A stretch of DNA of 64,000 nucleotides from positions 496,001 through 560,000 of the forward strand of contig NZ_POSP01000003.1 of assembly GCF_002885975.1 (NCBI RefSeq), written 5' to 3'. The position numbers were made by a program, and so were the translations under genes. Within the stretch, counting starts at the first letter, position 1. Each line of letters opens with the position of its first letter. This document shows positions 1-10,408 of the stretch, piece after piece. The stretch is from Paucibacter aquatile. GTDB lineage: Bacteria; Pseudomonadota; Gammaproteobacteria; Burkholderiales; Burkholderiaceae_C. Below the pieces are notes generated by a model, which searched no databases, was not told where the DNA came from, and saw only the letters and a program-made list of their open reading frames with translations.

Positions 1-1484
1 ATCTCGGCGATCTTGCCCACGCCTGCGTTCAGCGACTCCTGGGTGCGGAACACGCCGGCGTGCAGCTGCATGGCGGCACGCAGGTCGTTGGCCACATCCT
101 GGGCGTATTCGCCCGAGGTGCTGTTGTCCAGGCGATCCAGTCGCGCGACCGATTGCGCGGCCGCGTCGGCCGGCAACGGCTTGTGCAGCTTTTGCTTCAG
201 ACCCGACTCGACGATATGGTTGCCCGCCGCGCGGCCGAAGACCAGCAGGTCCAGCAGCGAGTTGGTGCCCAAGCGGTTGGCGCCGTGCACGCTGACGCAA
301 GCGCACTCGCCCACGGCGTAAAGGCCATTGACCACGGCATTCGGGTTGCCATCCTTGGGCGCCACGACCTGACCGTAGATATTGGTCGGGATGCCGCCCA
401 TCTGGTAGTGGATGGTCGGCACCACAGGGATCGGTTCCTTGGTGATGTCGACGTTGGCGAAGTTATGGCCGATCTCGAACACCGAAGGCAGGCGCTTCAT
501 GATGGTCTCGGCGCCCAGGTGGGTCATGTCCAGCTGGATGTAGTCTTTGTTGGGACCGCAGCCGCGACCTTCCTTGATCTCCTGGTCCATGCAGCGGGAC
601 ACGAAGTCGCGCGGGGCCAGATCCTTCAGCGTCGGCGCATAGCGCTCCATGAAACGCTCGCCATTGCAGTTGCGCAGGATCGCGCCTTCGCCACGGCAGC
701 CTTCGGTCAGCAGCACGCCCGCGCCGGCCACGCCGGTCGGGTGGAACTGCCAGAACTCCATGTCTTCCAGCGGGATGCCGGCGCGTGCCGCCATGCCCAA
801 GCCGTCACCGGTATTGATGAAGGCGTTGGTCGAGGCCGCGAAGATGCGACCGGCACCGCCAGTGGCCAGCAACACGGTCTTGGCTTCCAGGATATGCAGC
901 TCGCCGGTTTCCATTTCCAGCGCGGTCACACCGACCACATCGCCTTCGGCGTCCTTGATCAGGTCCAGGGCCATCCACTCGACGAAGAACTGAGTCTTGG
1001 CCTTGACGTTCTGCTGATACAGGGTGTGCAGCATGGCGTGACCGGTACGGTCAGCCGCGGCGCAAGCGCGTTGCACCGGCTTTTCACCGTAGTTGGCGGT
1101 GTGGCCACCGAAGGGGCGCTGGTAGATGGTGCCGTCGGCATTGCGGTCGAAGGGCATGCCGAAGTGTTCGAGCTCGTACACGACCTTGGGCGCTTCGCGG
1201 CACATGAACTCGATGGCGTCCTGGTCACCCAGCCAGTCCGAACCCTTGACGGTGTCGAAGAAGTGATAGTGCCAGTTGTCCTCGCTCATATTGCCCAGCG
1301 AGGCGCTGACGCCGCCTTGAGCGGCCACGGTGTGCGAGCGAGTCGGGAAGACCTTGGACAGCACGGCCACATTCAAGCCGGCCAGAGAGAGCTGCAAGGA
1401 TGCGCGCATGCCCGAGCCACCGGCTCCGACGATGACCACATCAAACTTGCGCTTAGGAATTGTCTTGTTGTTCGCCACCGTCAT
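1..1484 (-). CDS. sdhA: Succinate dehydrogenase flavoprotein subunit (3' end outside window)
   Basis: This is the catalytic subunit of respiratory complex II, oxidising succinate to fumarate with covalent FAD on the cytoplasmic face of the inner membrane. About 494 of roughly 590 residues are visible; the gene runs off the left edge with no stop. The N-terminus has a Rossmann GAGGSG motif (residues 20-25) and the RSHTVAAQGG motif, whose His51 is the expected FAD attachment site. The ATG overlaps the sdhD stop as TGATG, which implies translational coupling. It is the third gene of sdhC-sdhD-sdhA; sdhB is expected next, outside the window. Identity is secure. Confidence 0.97.
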   Translation of the reverse strand, partial: MTVANNKTIPKRKFDVVIVGAGGSGMRASLQLSLAGLNVAVLSKVFPTRSHTVAAQGGVSASLGNMSEDNWHYHFFDTVKGSDWLGDQDAIEFMCREAPKVVYELEHFGMPFDRNADGTIYQRPFGGHTANYGEKPVQRACAAADRTGHAMLHTLYQQNVKAKTQFFVEWMALDLIKDAEGDVVGVTALEMETGELHILEAKTVLLATGGAGRIFAASTNAFINTGDGLGMAARAGIPLEDMEFWQFHPTGVAGAGVLLTEGCRGEGAILRNCNGERFMERYAPTLKDLAPRDFVSRCMDQEIKEGRGCGPNKDYIQLDMTHLGAETIMKRLPSVFEIGHNFANVDITKEPIPVVPTIHYQMGGIPTNIYGQVVAPKDGNPNAVVNGLYAVGECACVSVHGANRLGTNSLLDLLVFGRAAGNHIVESGLKQKLHKPLPADAAAQSVARLDRLDNSTSGEYAQDVANDLRAAMQLHAGVFRTQESLNAGVGKIAE

Positions 1485-1843
1485 CACAGTCTCCACAGCA
1501 CTTGGATCGCCCAGCCGGCGCAACCCACCAACCACACCAGCGTGAACACCTGCAGAGTCAGGCGCAGGGCGACCGACTTCACATAGTCCATCCAGATATC
1601 CCGAACACCGACCCACGCGTGGTAGGCCAGCGAAATGATCAACACAAAGGTCAGCACCTTCATCCACTGCTGCGAGAAGATGCCCGCCCAGCGGTCATAG
1701 CCCAGCGGGCCCGGCAGCAGCACCTGCACCAGCAAAGCCACGGTGAACAAGGCCATCAGAACGGCGGTGACGCGCTGCGCCAGCCAGTCACGCAAACCAT
1801 AGTGCGCACCGACAACGATGCGTTTGGAGCCAAAAGTACTCAT
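1484..1843 (-). CDS. sdhD: Succinate dehydrogenase membrane anchor subunit
   Basis: This 119-residue integral membrane protein anchors SdhAB and forms part of the quinone and heme b site. Three hydrophobic segments are visible (about 24-44, 62-80 and 92-115). The stretch YHAWVGVRDIWMDYV matches the E. coli SdhD heme/quinone region: His75 corresponds to the heme ligand, and Asp86-Tyr87 to the quinone-site pair. It lies 28 bases after sdhC and its stop overlaps the sdhA start. Length and motif order are normal for the family. Confidence 0.94.
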   Translation of the reverse strand: MSTFGSKRIVVGAHYGLRDWLAQRVTAVLMALFTVALLVQVLLPGPLGYDRWAGIFSQQWMKVLTFVLIISLAYHAWVGVRDIWMDYVKSVALRLTLQVFTLVWLVGCAGWAIQVLWRL

Positions 1844-1871
1844 TGTTTGTCTCTTCTTTCTCGAGGGCCGA

Positions 1872-2312
1872 TCAGTACAGGCCGAACAGCTTGGCGCCCA
1901 GCAGCAGGGTCAGCAGCACGCTCAAGGCCAGGGTGATGACGGCCGAGCTGTGACCTTGCTCTTTGCTCACGCTATGGGTGGCGTCCATCCACAGGTGGCG
2001 CACGCCAGCGATGAAGTGGTGCAGATAGCCCCAGATCAGGCCCAGCACGGTCAGCTTGACGAACCAGGCAGGCACAAAGCCGATGCCGGCCACAAAAGCG
2101 TTGGTGAAGCTCTCGTAGGAGATTTCCGAGCTGACGCTGGTGTCAAACATCCAGATGATGAAGGGCAGCAGCAGGAACATCAGCAGGCCGCTGATGCGGT
2201 GCAGGATGGACACGATGCCGGCAGGCGGCAGACGGTAGGAAATGATCTCGGTCACATGGATATTGCGATAGACCGGTCGATTTTTTGCTTTTGAATTGGT
2301 GGCGTCTGTCAT
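1872..2312 (-). CDS. sdhC: Succinate dehydrogenase cytochrome b556 subunit
   Basis: This 146-residue protein has three transmembrane segments and pairs with SdhD to bind heme b and ubiquinone. The SILHRISG motif (Ser35, Arg39) matches the quinone-site Ser/Arg of E. coli SdhC, and LHHFIAGVRHLWMD supplies the heme histidine (His99). I chose the ATG at 2312, preceded by an AAAGG ribosome-binding site, over a TTG two codons upstream. It is the first gene of the sdh unit. A GntR regulator gene ends 116 bases upstream on the same strand and is a plausible local regulator. Confidence 0.94.
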   Translation of the reverse strand: MTDATNSKAKNRPVYRNIHVTEIISYRLPPAGIVSILHRISGLLMFLLLPFIIWMFDTSVSSEISYESFTNAFVAGIGFVPAWFVKLTVLGLIWGYLHHFIAGVRHLWMDATHSVSKEQGHSSAVITLALSVLLTLLLGAKLFGLY

Positions 2313-2428
2313 ACCCAACCTTTGTAATCAACGTGAAACCACGGGAGTTTATTGCAATGCAGCACAGCAGCCTGTGAAACCCGTGCGCCGAACACAACGC
2401 AGCAGGTGGCTATTCGGTGCTGCAAGAC

Positions 2429-3301
2429 TCAGTTCAGCTCATTGCGGTAGAAGTGCGAAGCGGTGTTGTAGAGCCCGCGGCGCAACTCTACCGGTTTATC
2501 CCCATAGGTGAATGACAGGCGCTCGACGCTGAGCAGCGGCGCCCCAACCTCCACCTGCAACAAGGCCGCCGTTTCGGCATCGGCCGCCACGGCTCGGATC
2601 TTCTCCTGGGCGCGAATCATGTGAACCCCGAACTCCGCCTCGAAAAGCCCGTAAAACGGGCCGCGATGCTGGTTCAGCAGCTCGGTGCTCAAGCCCTTGA
2701 ACAACTGCCCCGGCAGCCAGATGTCATCCAGCACCACGGGCTCGCCCTTGCTGTGCAGCAAGCGGCGCACCTCAACCATGGGGTCGCCGGTGCGCAGCTG
2801 CAGCTGCCGTGCAATCGCCGCGGGCGCACGCAGCCGCCGGCAGTCCAGCAACTGCCGGCCGAGTGACTCGCTGCCTTCGTCCGGCATCAGGCGCAAAAAA
2901 CGGTACTGCTGCTTCTGCTCGGCATGGGTGGCCACAAACGTGCCCTTGCCCTGGCGACGCACCAGCAGGTTCTCAGCCGACATCTCATCGATCGCCTTGC
3001 GCACCGTGCCCTGGCTGACGCCAAAGCGCGCGGCCAACTCCAGCTCGCTGGGGATGGACTCCCCGGCCTTCCACTCCCCGGCCTGCAAGCGGGCAATGAT
3101 CAGCCCTTTGATCTGGCGATACAGCGGACTGAAGGACGGGCTCTCGGCGGACGAAGTGCTGGAGAGCAAAGCGGCCGACGCACCGGTCGCTGCAGCAGGC
3201 GCCGCCGACGTCGCAGGCAGCACCGCCCCCGAGCGCTCAGAGGCGACGGCAGGCGCTGTTCGCGGCAGCGACGAGGGTGGCAGGTTCGGCATGGGCGGCA
3301 T
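2429..3301 (-). CDS. GntR-family (HutC/UTRA type) transcriptional regulator
   Basis: This predicted DNA-binding regulator has an N-terminal winged helix (PLYRQIKGLIIARLQAGEW, then SELELAARFGVSQGTVRKAI) and a C-terminal UTRA-type ligand domain beginning near YRFLRL. From the ATG at 3301 it is 290 residues. The first roughly 65 residues are low-complexity Ala/Ser/Pro, so the true start is uncertain: a GTG at 3352 and an ATG at 3292 are also in frame. It sits between sdhC and the divergent mdh, as in other Burkholderiales, and probably responds to a carboxylic acid. A palindrome lies in its upstream region. The effector is unknown. Confidence 0.88.
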   Translation of the reverse strand: MPPMPNLPPSSLPRTAPAVASERSGAVLPATSAAPAAATGASAALLSSTSSAESPSFSPLYRQIKGLIIARLQAGEWKAGESIPSELELAARFGVSQGTVRKAIDEMSAENLLVRRQGKGTFVATHAEQKQQYRFLRLMPDEGSESLGRQLLDCRRLRAPAAIARQLQLRTGDPMVEVRRLLHSKGEPVVLDDIWLPGQLFKGLSTELLNQHRGPFYGLFEAEFGVHMIRAQEKIRAVAADAETAALLQVEVGAPLLSVERLSFTYGDKPVELRRGLYNTASHFYRNELN

Positions 3302-3356
3302 TGCAGCACAAGCGCCGCGCAAAAGTCCATCGCCAAGGCCATGACCCAGCACTCCA

Positions 3357-3370
3357 GTCTTATATAAGAC
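3357..3370. promoter_or_regulatory. Perfect 14-bp palindrome, candidate GntR operator
   Basis: GTCTTATATAAGAC equals its own reverse complement. It lies between the divergent gntR and mdh genes, about 55 bases upstream of the assigned gntR start and 226 bases upstream of mdh. HutC-type GntR proteins bind short palindromes of GT-N-TA-N-AC character, so autoregulation is a reasonable inference. The TATATA core could overlap the gntR -10 element. Confidence 0.5.
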
Positions 3371-3391
3371 AGAAGACTGTCAGATTTTCGC

Positions 3392-3397
3392 CATAAT
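3392..3397 (+). promoter_or_regulatory. Candidate mdh -10 element
   Basis: CATAAT matches the sigma-70 -10 consensus at five of six positions and lies 22 bases downstream of the palindrome, about 200 bases before the mdh start. No convincing -35 is seen at standard spacing, so the promoter may be activator-dependent or not real. Confidence 0.3.
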
Positions 3398-3596
3398 TGC
3401 ACAAATTCGCAGCAGCATTTGAACGGCGGGCGCCGCTGGGACTAGGGGATTGCCCGAGGACTGGCCTACACTTGCCGCGCACTTCTTGCGCCCTCCCCGT
3501 GCCTCGCAGCCCTGCGGCGCCCGGACCGGCCAAGCCGAACACGCTGTCGTACCGATCGATCGATTCCTTTCTCATTCAAACCTTCGGAGCCACTCC

Positions 3597-4583
3597 ATGA
3601 GCAAGACCCCCGTTCGCGTTGCCGTCACCGGCGCTGCCGGCCAAATTGGCTATGCCCTGCTGTTCCGCATTGCCTCTGGCGAAATGCTGGGCAAGGACCA
3701 GCCCGTCATCCTGCAATTGCTGGAGATCCCCGACGAAAAGGCCCAGAACGCACTGAAGGGCGTGATCATGGAGCTGGAAGACTGCGCCTTCCCGCTGCTG
3801 GCTGGCGTTGAAGCCCACAGCGACCCGCTGCAAGCCTTCAAGGACACCGACTACGCCCTGCTGGTTGGCGCCCGCCCCCGCGGCCCCGGCATGGAGCGCG
3901 CCGACCTGCTGGCCGCCAACGCCCAGATCTTCACCGCCCAAGGCAAGGCCCTGAACGCCGTCGCCTCGCGCAATGTCAAGGTCCTGGTGGTCGGCAACCC
4001 CGCCAACACCAACGCCTATATCGCCATGAAGTCGGCCCCGGACCTGCCGGCCAAGAACTTCACCGCCATGCTGCGCCTGGATCACAACCGCGCCGCCTCG
4101 CAACTGGCTGCCAAGACCGGCACCAAGGTCGGCGACATCAAGAAGCTGACCGTCTGGGGCAACCACTCGCCCACGATGTACGCCGACTACCGCTTCGCCA
4201 CCACCAACGGCCAGTCGATCAAGGATCTGGTCAACGACCAAGTCTGGAACGCTGACACCTTCCTGCCCACCGTGGGCAAGCGCGGCGCCGCCATCATTGC
4301 CGCTCGCGGCCTGTCCTCGGCCGCCTCGGCCGCCAACGCCGCCATCGACCACATGCGCGACTGGGCCCTGGGCTCGAACGGCGAATGGGTGACCATGGGT
4401 GTGCCTTCGAACGGCGAATACGGCATCCCTGCCGGCGTCGTGTTCGGCTTCCCGGTGACCACCGCCGGCGGCGAGTACAAGATCGTCGAAGGCCTGGAGA
4501 TCGACGCCTTCTCGCAAGAGCGCATCAACATCACCCTGGCCGAGCTGCAAGGCGAACAAGACGGCGTCAAGCATCTGCTGTGA
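3597..4583 (+). CDS. mdh: Malate dehydrogenase
   Basis: This 328-residue NAD-dependent enzyme interconverts malate and oxaloacetate in the TCA cycle. The N-terminal Rossmann motif is TGAAGQIGYALL (residues 11-22). The substrate-site segment LDHNRA (Asp162, Arg165) and catalytic WGNHSP (His190) are intact. The ATG at 3597 is set by a GGAG element six bases upstream; an in-frame extension to 3450 has no family counterpart. It is divergent from gntR, followed by its own terminator and then a CitE-like lyase. It belongs to the cytosolic-type LDH/MDH group of about 330 residues. Confidence 0.97.
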   Translation: MSKTPVRVAVTGAAGQIGYALLFRIASGEMLGKDQPVILQLLEIPDEKAQNALKGVIMELEDCAFPLLAGVEAHSDPLQAFKDTDYALLVGARPRGPGMERADLLAANAQIFTAQGKALNAVASRNVKVLVVGNPANTNAYIAMKSAPDLPAKNFTAMLRLDHNRAASQLAAKTGTKVGDIKKLTVWGNHSPTMYADYRFATTNGQSIKDLVNDQVWNADTFLPTVGKRGAAIIAARGLSSAASAANAAIDHMRDWALGSNGEWVTMGVPSNGEYGIPAGVVFGFPVTTAGGEYKIVEGLEIDAFSQERINITLAELQGEQDGVKHLL

Positions 4584-4634
4584 TGCAGTCCGCGCCCGCG
4601 CCTCGGTGGCGGGCGCAGCAAACGCCTTGAAAAT

Positions 4635-4672
4635 CGGGCCGGCATGGCATCCATGCTGGCCCGTTTTGTTTT
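4635..4672 (+). terminator. Rho-independent terminator after mdh
   Basis: A 13-bp stem with one G-U wobble (4635-4647 pairing with 4651-4663) encloses a three-base loop and is followed by TTTTGTTTT. It lies 52 bases after the mdh stop, so the downstream lyase may be partly uncoupled from mdh. Confidence 0.85.
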
Positions 4673-4720
4673 CAGGTCCGCCCTGCCAATGCCCACAACC
4701 CTCTTCCGCCTGCCTGCACC

Positions 4721-5725
4721 ATGAGCTCCTTGCCCGCCCTGCACCCCAAACTGGCCTTGTTCGAAGACGGTGACGCCGCCACCGTGCTGCCCGTGGTCGA
4801 CCACTACTGCGGCGTCGAAGTGCGCATGCGCAAGAGCCTGGAGTTGCAGGCCGAGATGGGCCCGGTGTTTGACATCACCCTGGACTGCGAAGACGGCGCC
4901 CCCATCGGCGGCGAGGCCGAGCATGTGCAGCTGGTCACGGAGCTGCTCCACAGCGCGCACAACCGGCACGGCCGCGTCGGCGCACGGGTCCATCCTTTCG
5001 ATCACCCGAGCTTCGAGGCCGATGTCGACGGCTTGATCGCCGGGGCCGGCGAGCGCCTGGCCTTTCTGATGATCCCCAAGCCGCGCAGCGCCGAGGAGCT
5101 GGCGCGCGCCTGCGCCTTCATCGACGAGCGCCTGCAACACCACGGCACGCAAAAGCCCCTGCCCCTGCACACCTTGATCGAAACCCATGGCGCCCTGCGC
5201 GATGTGATGCAGATCGCCGCCCACCCGCGCATCGAGTCCCTGTCTTTCGGCCTGATGGATTTCGTCTCCGCCCACCGCGGCGCCATCCCGCGCCATGCGC
5301 TGACGGCCGAGGGTCAGTTCAGCCACCCGCTGATCGCCCGCGCCAAACTCGAAATCTCAGCGGCTGCCCACGCCCATGCCAAGACGCCCTCGCACTGTGT
5401 GGTGACCGAATTCAAGAACAGCGTCGCCCTGCAAGCGGCCGCCACCCGCGCGGCGCGCGAGTTTGGCTACACCCGCATGTGGAGCATCCACCCCAATCAG
5501 ATTCAACCCATCCTGGACGCCTTCGCCCCCAGCGCCGCCGAGGTGGATGAGGCACTGGAAATCATCCAGGCCGCACAAGCCGCCCAGTGGGCGCCGATCC
5601 AGCATCGCGATGTGCTGCACGACCGCGCCAGCTACCGCTTCTTCTGGCACCTGCTGGAACGCGCCCACGCGACCGGCCAGCCCCTTCCTGCGGAAGCGCG
5701 CCTGGCCTATTTCAGCGGCGACTGA
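4721..5725 (+). CDS. HpcH/HpaI aldolase / citrate lyase beta (CitE-like) family protein
   Basis: This 334-residue TIM-barrel enzyme belongs to the CitE-like family that cleaves or forms CoA-esters of malate-type acids (malyl-CoA, citramalyl-CoA). Expected metal and substrate motifs are present: DCEDGAP near residue 52 and LIETHGALRDV near residue 153, whose Glu is a probable Mg2+ ligand, plus SIHPNQIQ near residue 250. It follows mdh and precedes a secreted protein on the same strand. The CitC/D/F/X/G partners of a true citrate lyase are absent here, so a stand-alone CoA-ester lyase is likelier. The substrate cannot be read from sequence. Confidence 0.85.
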   Translation: MSSLPALHPKLALFEDGDAATVLPVVDHYCGVEVRMRKSLELQAEMGPVFDITLDCEDGAPIGGEAEHVQLVTELLHSAHNRHGRVGARVHPFDHPSFEADVDGLIAGAGERLAFLMIPKPRSAEELARACAFIDERLQHHGTQKPLPLHTLIETHGALRDVMQIAAHPRIESLSFGLMDFVSAHRGAIPRHALTAEGQFSHPLIARAKLEISAAAHAHAKTPSHCVVTEFKNSVALQAAATRAAREFGYTRMWSIHPNQIQPILDAFAPSAAEVDEALEIIQAAQAAQWAPIQHRDVLHDRASYRFFWHLLERAHATGQPLPAEARLAYFSGD

Positions 5726-5871
5726 TCCGTCATTCGCTGGAGTGCGCTGCGCGCAACGGCCGCTTGCAATTGCTGGCAAACGATTACCCTCGGGCACGAA
5801 TCACGGAGCGACAATAGCGTCATTCAGATGCCAGCGCTGCGGCGCACATCCCTCCTGCTTGAGAGCCCCCC

Positions 5872-6450
5872 ATGATTCACACCCCCTTGAAATCCACCGT
5901 GTTGGCCTGCGCCCTGGCCCTGCTCAGCAGCTCGGCCTGGTCCGCCGCCGTTGAAAGCGCCAAGCCGCGCAACCGCCTGGCCGCCAAGATCAAGCCGGCC
6001 GCGCCCGCGCCGGTGCCTGCTGTCGAGGACAACAGCCCGCTGAGCGAAGAGCAAATGGCCGTGGCCCCGCAGGTGCACGCCGGCGAAGCCAGCTGCGAGT
6101 TCAAGCACAAGGTCTCGGTGACACCGCATCCCGAGAAGCCCGGCCGCTTCCGCCTGCAGTTCGGCCAGACCGTCTACAACATGGCGCCCGAGCCCACCAC
6201 CACCGGCGCCGTGCGCCTGGAAGACAAGCAGGCCGGCGTGGTCTGGCTGCAAATCCCGGCCAAGTCCATGCTGATGAACACCCGCATCGGCCAGCGCCTG
6301 GTGGACGGCTGCCAGCATGCCGAGCAAGTGGCCATGGCCCAGGTGAACGAGCCCCTGACCGACGGCGGCATCGGCATCACCCCGAGCGAGCCGCAGACCC
6401 CGCCGCCCGCCCCGGTGGCCAAGGCCAGCGCCAAGAAGCGCGTCAAGTAA
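5872..6450 (+). CDS. Secreted protein of unknown function
   Basis: This 192-residue protein has a clear signal peptide (about residues 1-25, ending SSAWSAA). Next comes a Pro/Ala-rich linker, a compact central region with two cysteines (CEFKHKVSV and VDGCQHAEQ) that could form a disulfide, and a Pro/Ala/Lys-rich tail. It is the last gene before a strong terminator and probably shares transcription with the CitE-like gene 146 bases upstream. I do not recognise a family with a known function; periplasmic location is the only firm inference. Confidence 0.75.
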   Translation: MIHTPLKSTVLACALALLSSSAWSAAVESAKPRNRLAAKIKPAAPAPVPAVEDNSPLSEEQMAVAPQVHAGEASCEFKHKVSVTPHPEKPGRFRLQFGQTVYNMAPEPTTTGAVRLEDKQAGVVWLQIPAKSMLMNTRIGQRLVDGCQHAEQVAMAQVNEPLTDGGIGITPSEPQTPPPAPVAKASAKKRVK

Positions 6451-6484
6451 GGATCGCTCACACGGCCTGTTCCGCAGGCCCCAG

Positions 6485-6516
6485 CAAAAAAGGAGACCTT
6501 GCGGTCTCCTTTTTTT
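6485..6516. terminator. Bidirectional terminator
   Basis: The inverted repeat AAAAAAGGAGACC / GGTCTCCTTTTTT with a four-base loop has A and T tracts on both sides. It serves the secreted-protein gene (plus strand) and the convergent liv unit (minus strand). Confidence 0.9.
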
Positions 6517-6570
6517 GTGGCCGGGTCGAGGCGAAAGGTCCTCGCCTCCCTTTCAGCTCACTCGCCCACT

Positions 6571-7296
<726 letters not shown>

Positions 7297-7335
7297 GTGG
7301 GTGTCGCCTTGTTGCTGGTGATCCTGGGGCCGCGA

Positions 7336-8133
7336 TCAGTGGGCTGCATGCCCGGCGCCCAGATAGGCTTCGATCACTTTCTCGTTGCGCTGCACGTCGT
7401 AGGGCGTGCCTTCGGCAATCTGCTTGCCGTAGTCCAGCACCGTGACGCGGTCGCACAGACCCATCACCAGCTTCACATCGTGTTCGATCAGGAGGATGGT
7501 GCGGCCGTCCTTGCGGATGCGGTCGATCAGCTCGCGCAGCACCACCTTCTCGGTGGCGTTCATGCCGGCGGCGGGCTCGTCCAGGGCGATCAGCTTGGGG
7601 TCGGTGGCCAGGGCGCGCGCGATCTCCAGCCGGCGCTGGTCGCCGTAGCTGAGCGTGCGGGCCTTGTATTCGGCGTACTTGCCGATGCCCACGTAATCAA
7701 GCAGTTCCTGGGCACGCTTGGCAATCGCCGCCTCCTCGGCCTTGAAGCCGGGGGTGCGGAAGATGGCGCCGATCAGGCCCGAACCGGAGCGCACATGGCG
7801 CCCCACCATCACGTTCTCCAGCGCCGTCATCTCGGCAAACAGCCGGATGTTCTGGAAGGTGCGCGCGATGCCGGTCTTGGCCACTTCGTGCACGGCGGTC
7901 GGGGCATAGGGCTTGCCGCCGAGCTCGAACGTGCCGCCGTCCGGGGTGTACAGGCCCGTGATGACGTTGAAGAAGGTGGTCTTGCCCGCGCCGTTGGGGC
8001 CGATCAGGCCGTAGACCTGGCCTTTGTTGATCTGGATGCCCACGTCGGAGAGGGCTTGCAGGCCGCCGAAGCGCTTGGACACACCGGCGACTTTGAGCAC
8101 CACATCTGCGTTGCTGTTGTTGTTGCTTGTCAT
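7336..8133 (-). CDS. livG: Branched-chain amino acid ABC transporter ATP-binding protein LivG
   Basis: This second ATPase of the importer has 265 residues, with Walker A GPNGAGKTT, the LivG-typical ARTFQNIRLF stretch after the first beta-sheet, signature LSYGDQRRLEIARA and Walker B LIALDEPAAGMN. The start at 8133 has an AAGGA ribosome-binding site. It sits between livM (28 bases upstream) and livF. It is expected to form a heterodimer with LivF on the cytoplasmic side of LivH/LivM. Confidence 0.94.
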   Translation of the reverse strand: MTSNNNSNADVVLKVAGVSKRFGGLQALSDVGIQINKGQVYGLIGPNGAGKTTFFNVITGLYTPDGGTFELGGKPYAPTAVHEVAKTGIARTFQNIRLFAEMTALENVMVGRHVRSGSGLIGAIFRTPGFKAEEAAIAKRAQELLDYVGIGKYAEYKARTLSYGDQRRLEIARALATDPKLIALDEPAAGMNATEKVVLRELIDRIRKDGRTILLIEHDVKLVMGLCDRVTVLDYGKQIAEGTPYDVQRNEKVIEAYLGAGHAAH

Positions 8134-8161
8134 GGCTTGTTTTCCTTTGCAGACCCGGTGT

Positions 8162-9247
<1,086 letters not shown>

Positions 9248-9268
9248 GGTCTGTGTCTCCTTGGGGCC

Positions 9269-10192
9269 TCAAGCCCGATCCGCCACGCGCTCGCCCAGCA
9301 GGCCCGAGGGCCGCAGCGTCAGCACCAGGATCAGCGCAATGAAGGCAAAGATGTCGGCATAGTGGCTGCCCAGCACGCCACCGGTCAGGTCACCCAGATA
9401 GCCCGCACCGATGGCCTCGATCAGGCCCAGCAGCACGCCGCCCACCATGGCCCCGGCCAGGTTGCCAATGCCACCCAGCACCGCCGCCGTGAAGGCCTTC
9501 AGCCCCGGCATGAAGCCCATGGTGTGCTGCACCGTGCCGTAGTTGGCCGCCCACATCAGGCCGGCCACCGCGGCCAGCGCCGCACCGATCACAAAGGTGG
9601 TCGAGATGATGAAGTCAGGCTTCACCCCCATCAGGCCCGCCACCTTGGGGTTCTCGGCCGTGGCCCGCATCGCGCGGCCCAGCTTCGTGTGATTCACCAG
9701 CCACATCAGCGTGGCCAGAATCATCACCGTGGCGCCCAGGATCACGCACTGCGTCACCGTGATCACCGGCCCGCCCAGATCGATCGGCGTGGTCGGCAGC
9801 AGCAGCGGGAAGGGCTTGGGATTGGGCTTCCAGATGATCATGGCCAGGGTCTGCAGCAGCAGCGACATGCCCATGGCCGTGATCAGCGGTGCCAGACGCG
9901 GCGCATTGCGCAGCGGCCGGTAGGCGATCTTCTCCACCAAAAAGTTCAGCGTCGTGCACACCAGCACCGCACAGCCCAGCGCGATCAGCATCAGCGCCCA
10001 GCCCGGCAGCCCAGAGCCCGCCAGCGCGCTGATCACCGTCCAGCTCACCAGCGCCCCCACCATCAAAATCTCACCGTGCGCAAAATTGATCAGGTTGATG
10101 ATGCCGTACACCATCGTGTACCCCAGCGCCACCAGCGCATACATGCTCCCGAGCACCAGCCCGTTGATGATTTGCTGGAAAAAAGTTTCCAT
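9269..10192 (-). CDS. livH: Branched-chain amino acid ABC transporter permease LivH
   Basis: This 307-residue permease has about eight hydrophobic segments and the family's N-terminal signature GLVLGSMYALVALGYTMVYG, then NFAHGE. A GGAG ribosome-binding site precedes the ATG at 10192. It is the first gene of livHMGF; no periplasmic binding-protein gene (livJ/livK) lies next to it, so the receptor must be encoded elsewhere. A terminator about 73 bases upstream separates it from rarA, so the unit should have its own promoter. Confidence 0.94.
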   Translation of the reverse strand: METFFQQIINGLVLGSMYALVALGYTMVYGIINLINFAHGEILMVGALVSWTVISALAGSGLPGWALMLIALGCAVLVCTTLNFLVEKIAYRPLRNAPRLAPLITAMGMSLLLQTLAMIIWKPNPKPFPLLLPTTPIDLGGPVITVTQCVILGATVMILATLMWLVNHTKLGRAMRATAENPKVAGLMGVKPDFIISTTFVIGAALAAVAGLMWAANYGTVQHTMGFMPGLKAFTAAVLGGIGNLAGAMVGGVLLGLIEAIGAGYLGDLTGGVLGSHYADIFAFIALILVLTLRPSGLLGERVADRA

Positions 10193-10264
10193 GAAGCGTC
10201 TCCGGTATGGCGGTCAGCGTCTTGCGCGTTCCCGCCCAATCGTTGTGCTGAACTTTGAGCAGAT

Positions 10265-10294
10265 AAAAAAAAGCCCGCCGCAATGTCGGCGGGC
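10265..10294 (-). terminator. Rho-independent terminator downstream of rarA
   Basis: Read on the minus strand, the stem GCCCGCCG / CGGCGGGC encloses a six-base loop and is followed by eight T. It lies about 115 bases past the rarA stop and upstream of livH. Confidence 0.88.
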
Positions 10295-10408
10295 CCACGT
10301 GGCCATCAAGTCCTGCAGCCTGAGCTTCATTGTAGGAGTCGGGTTCCAAGGGGTTTCGCTGGTAAATACCCCTAGCGCAGAGTGTCCCCAAGACCTCGAT
10401 TTGAGCGC

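Noticed and set aside
60..1586. A 508-codon open frame at the left edge on the plus strand.
   Set aside because: It lies opposite sdhA and sdhD. The sdhA reading with its FAD motifs is clearly the real gene, although it has no stop within the window.
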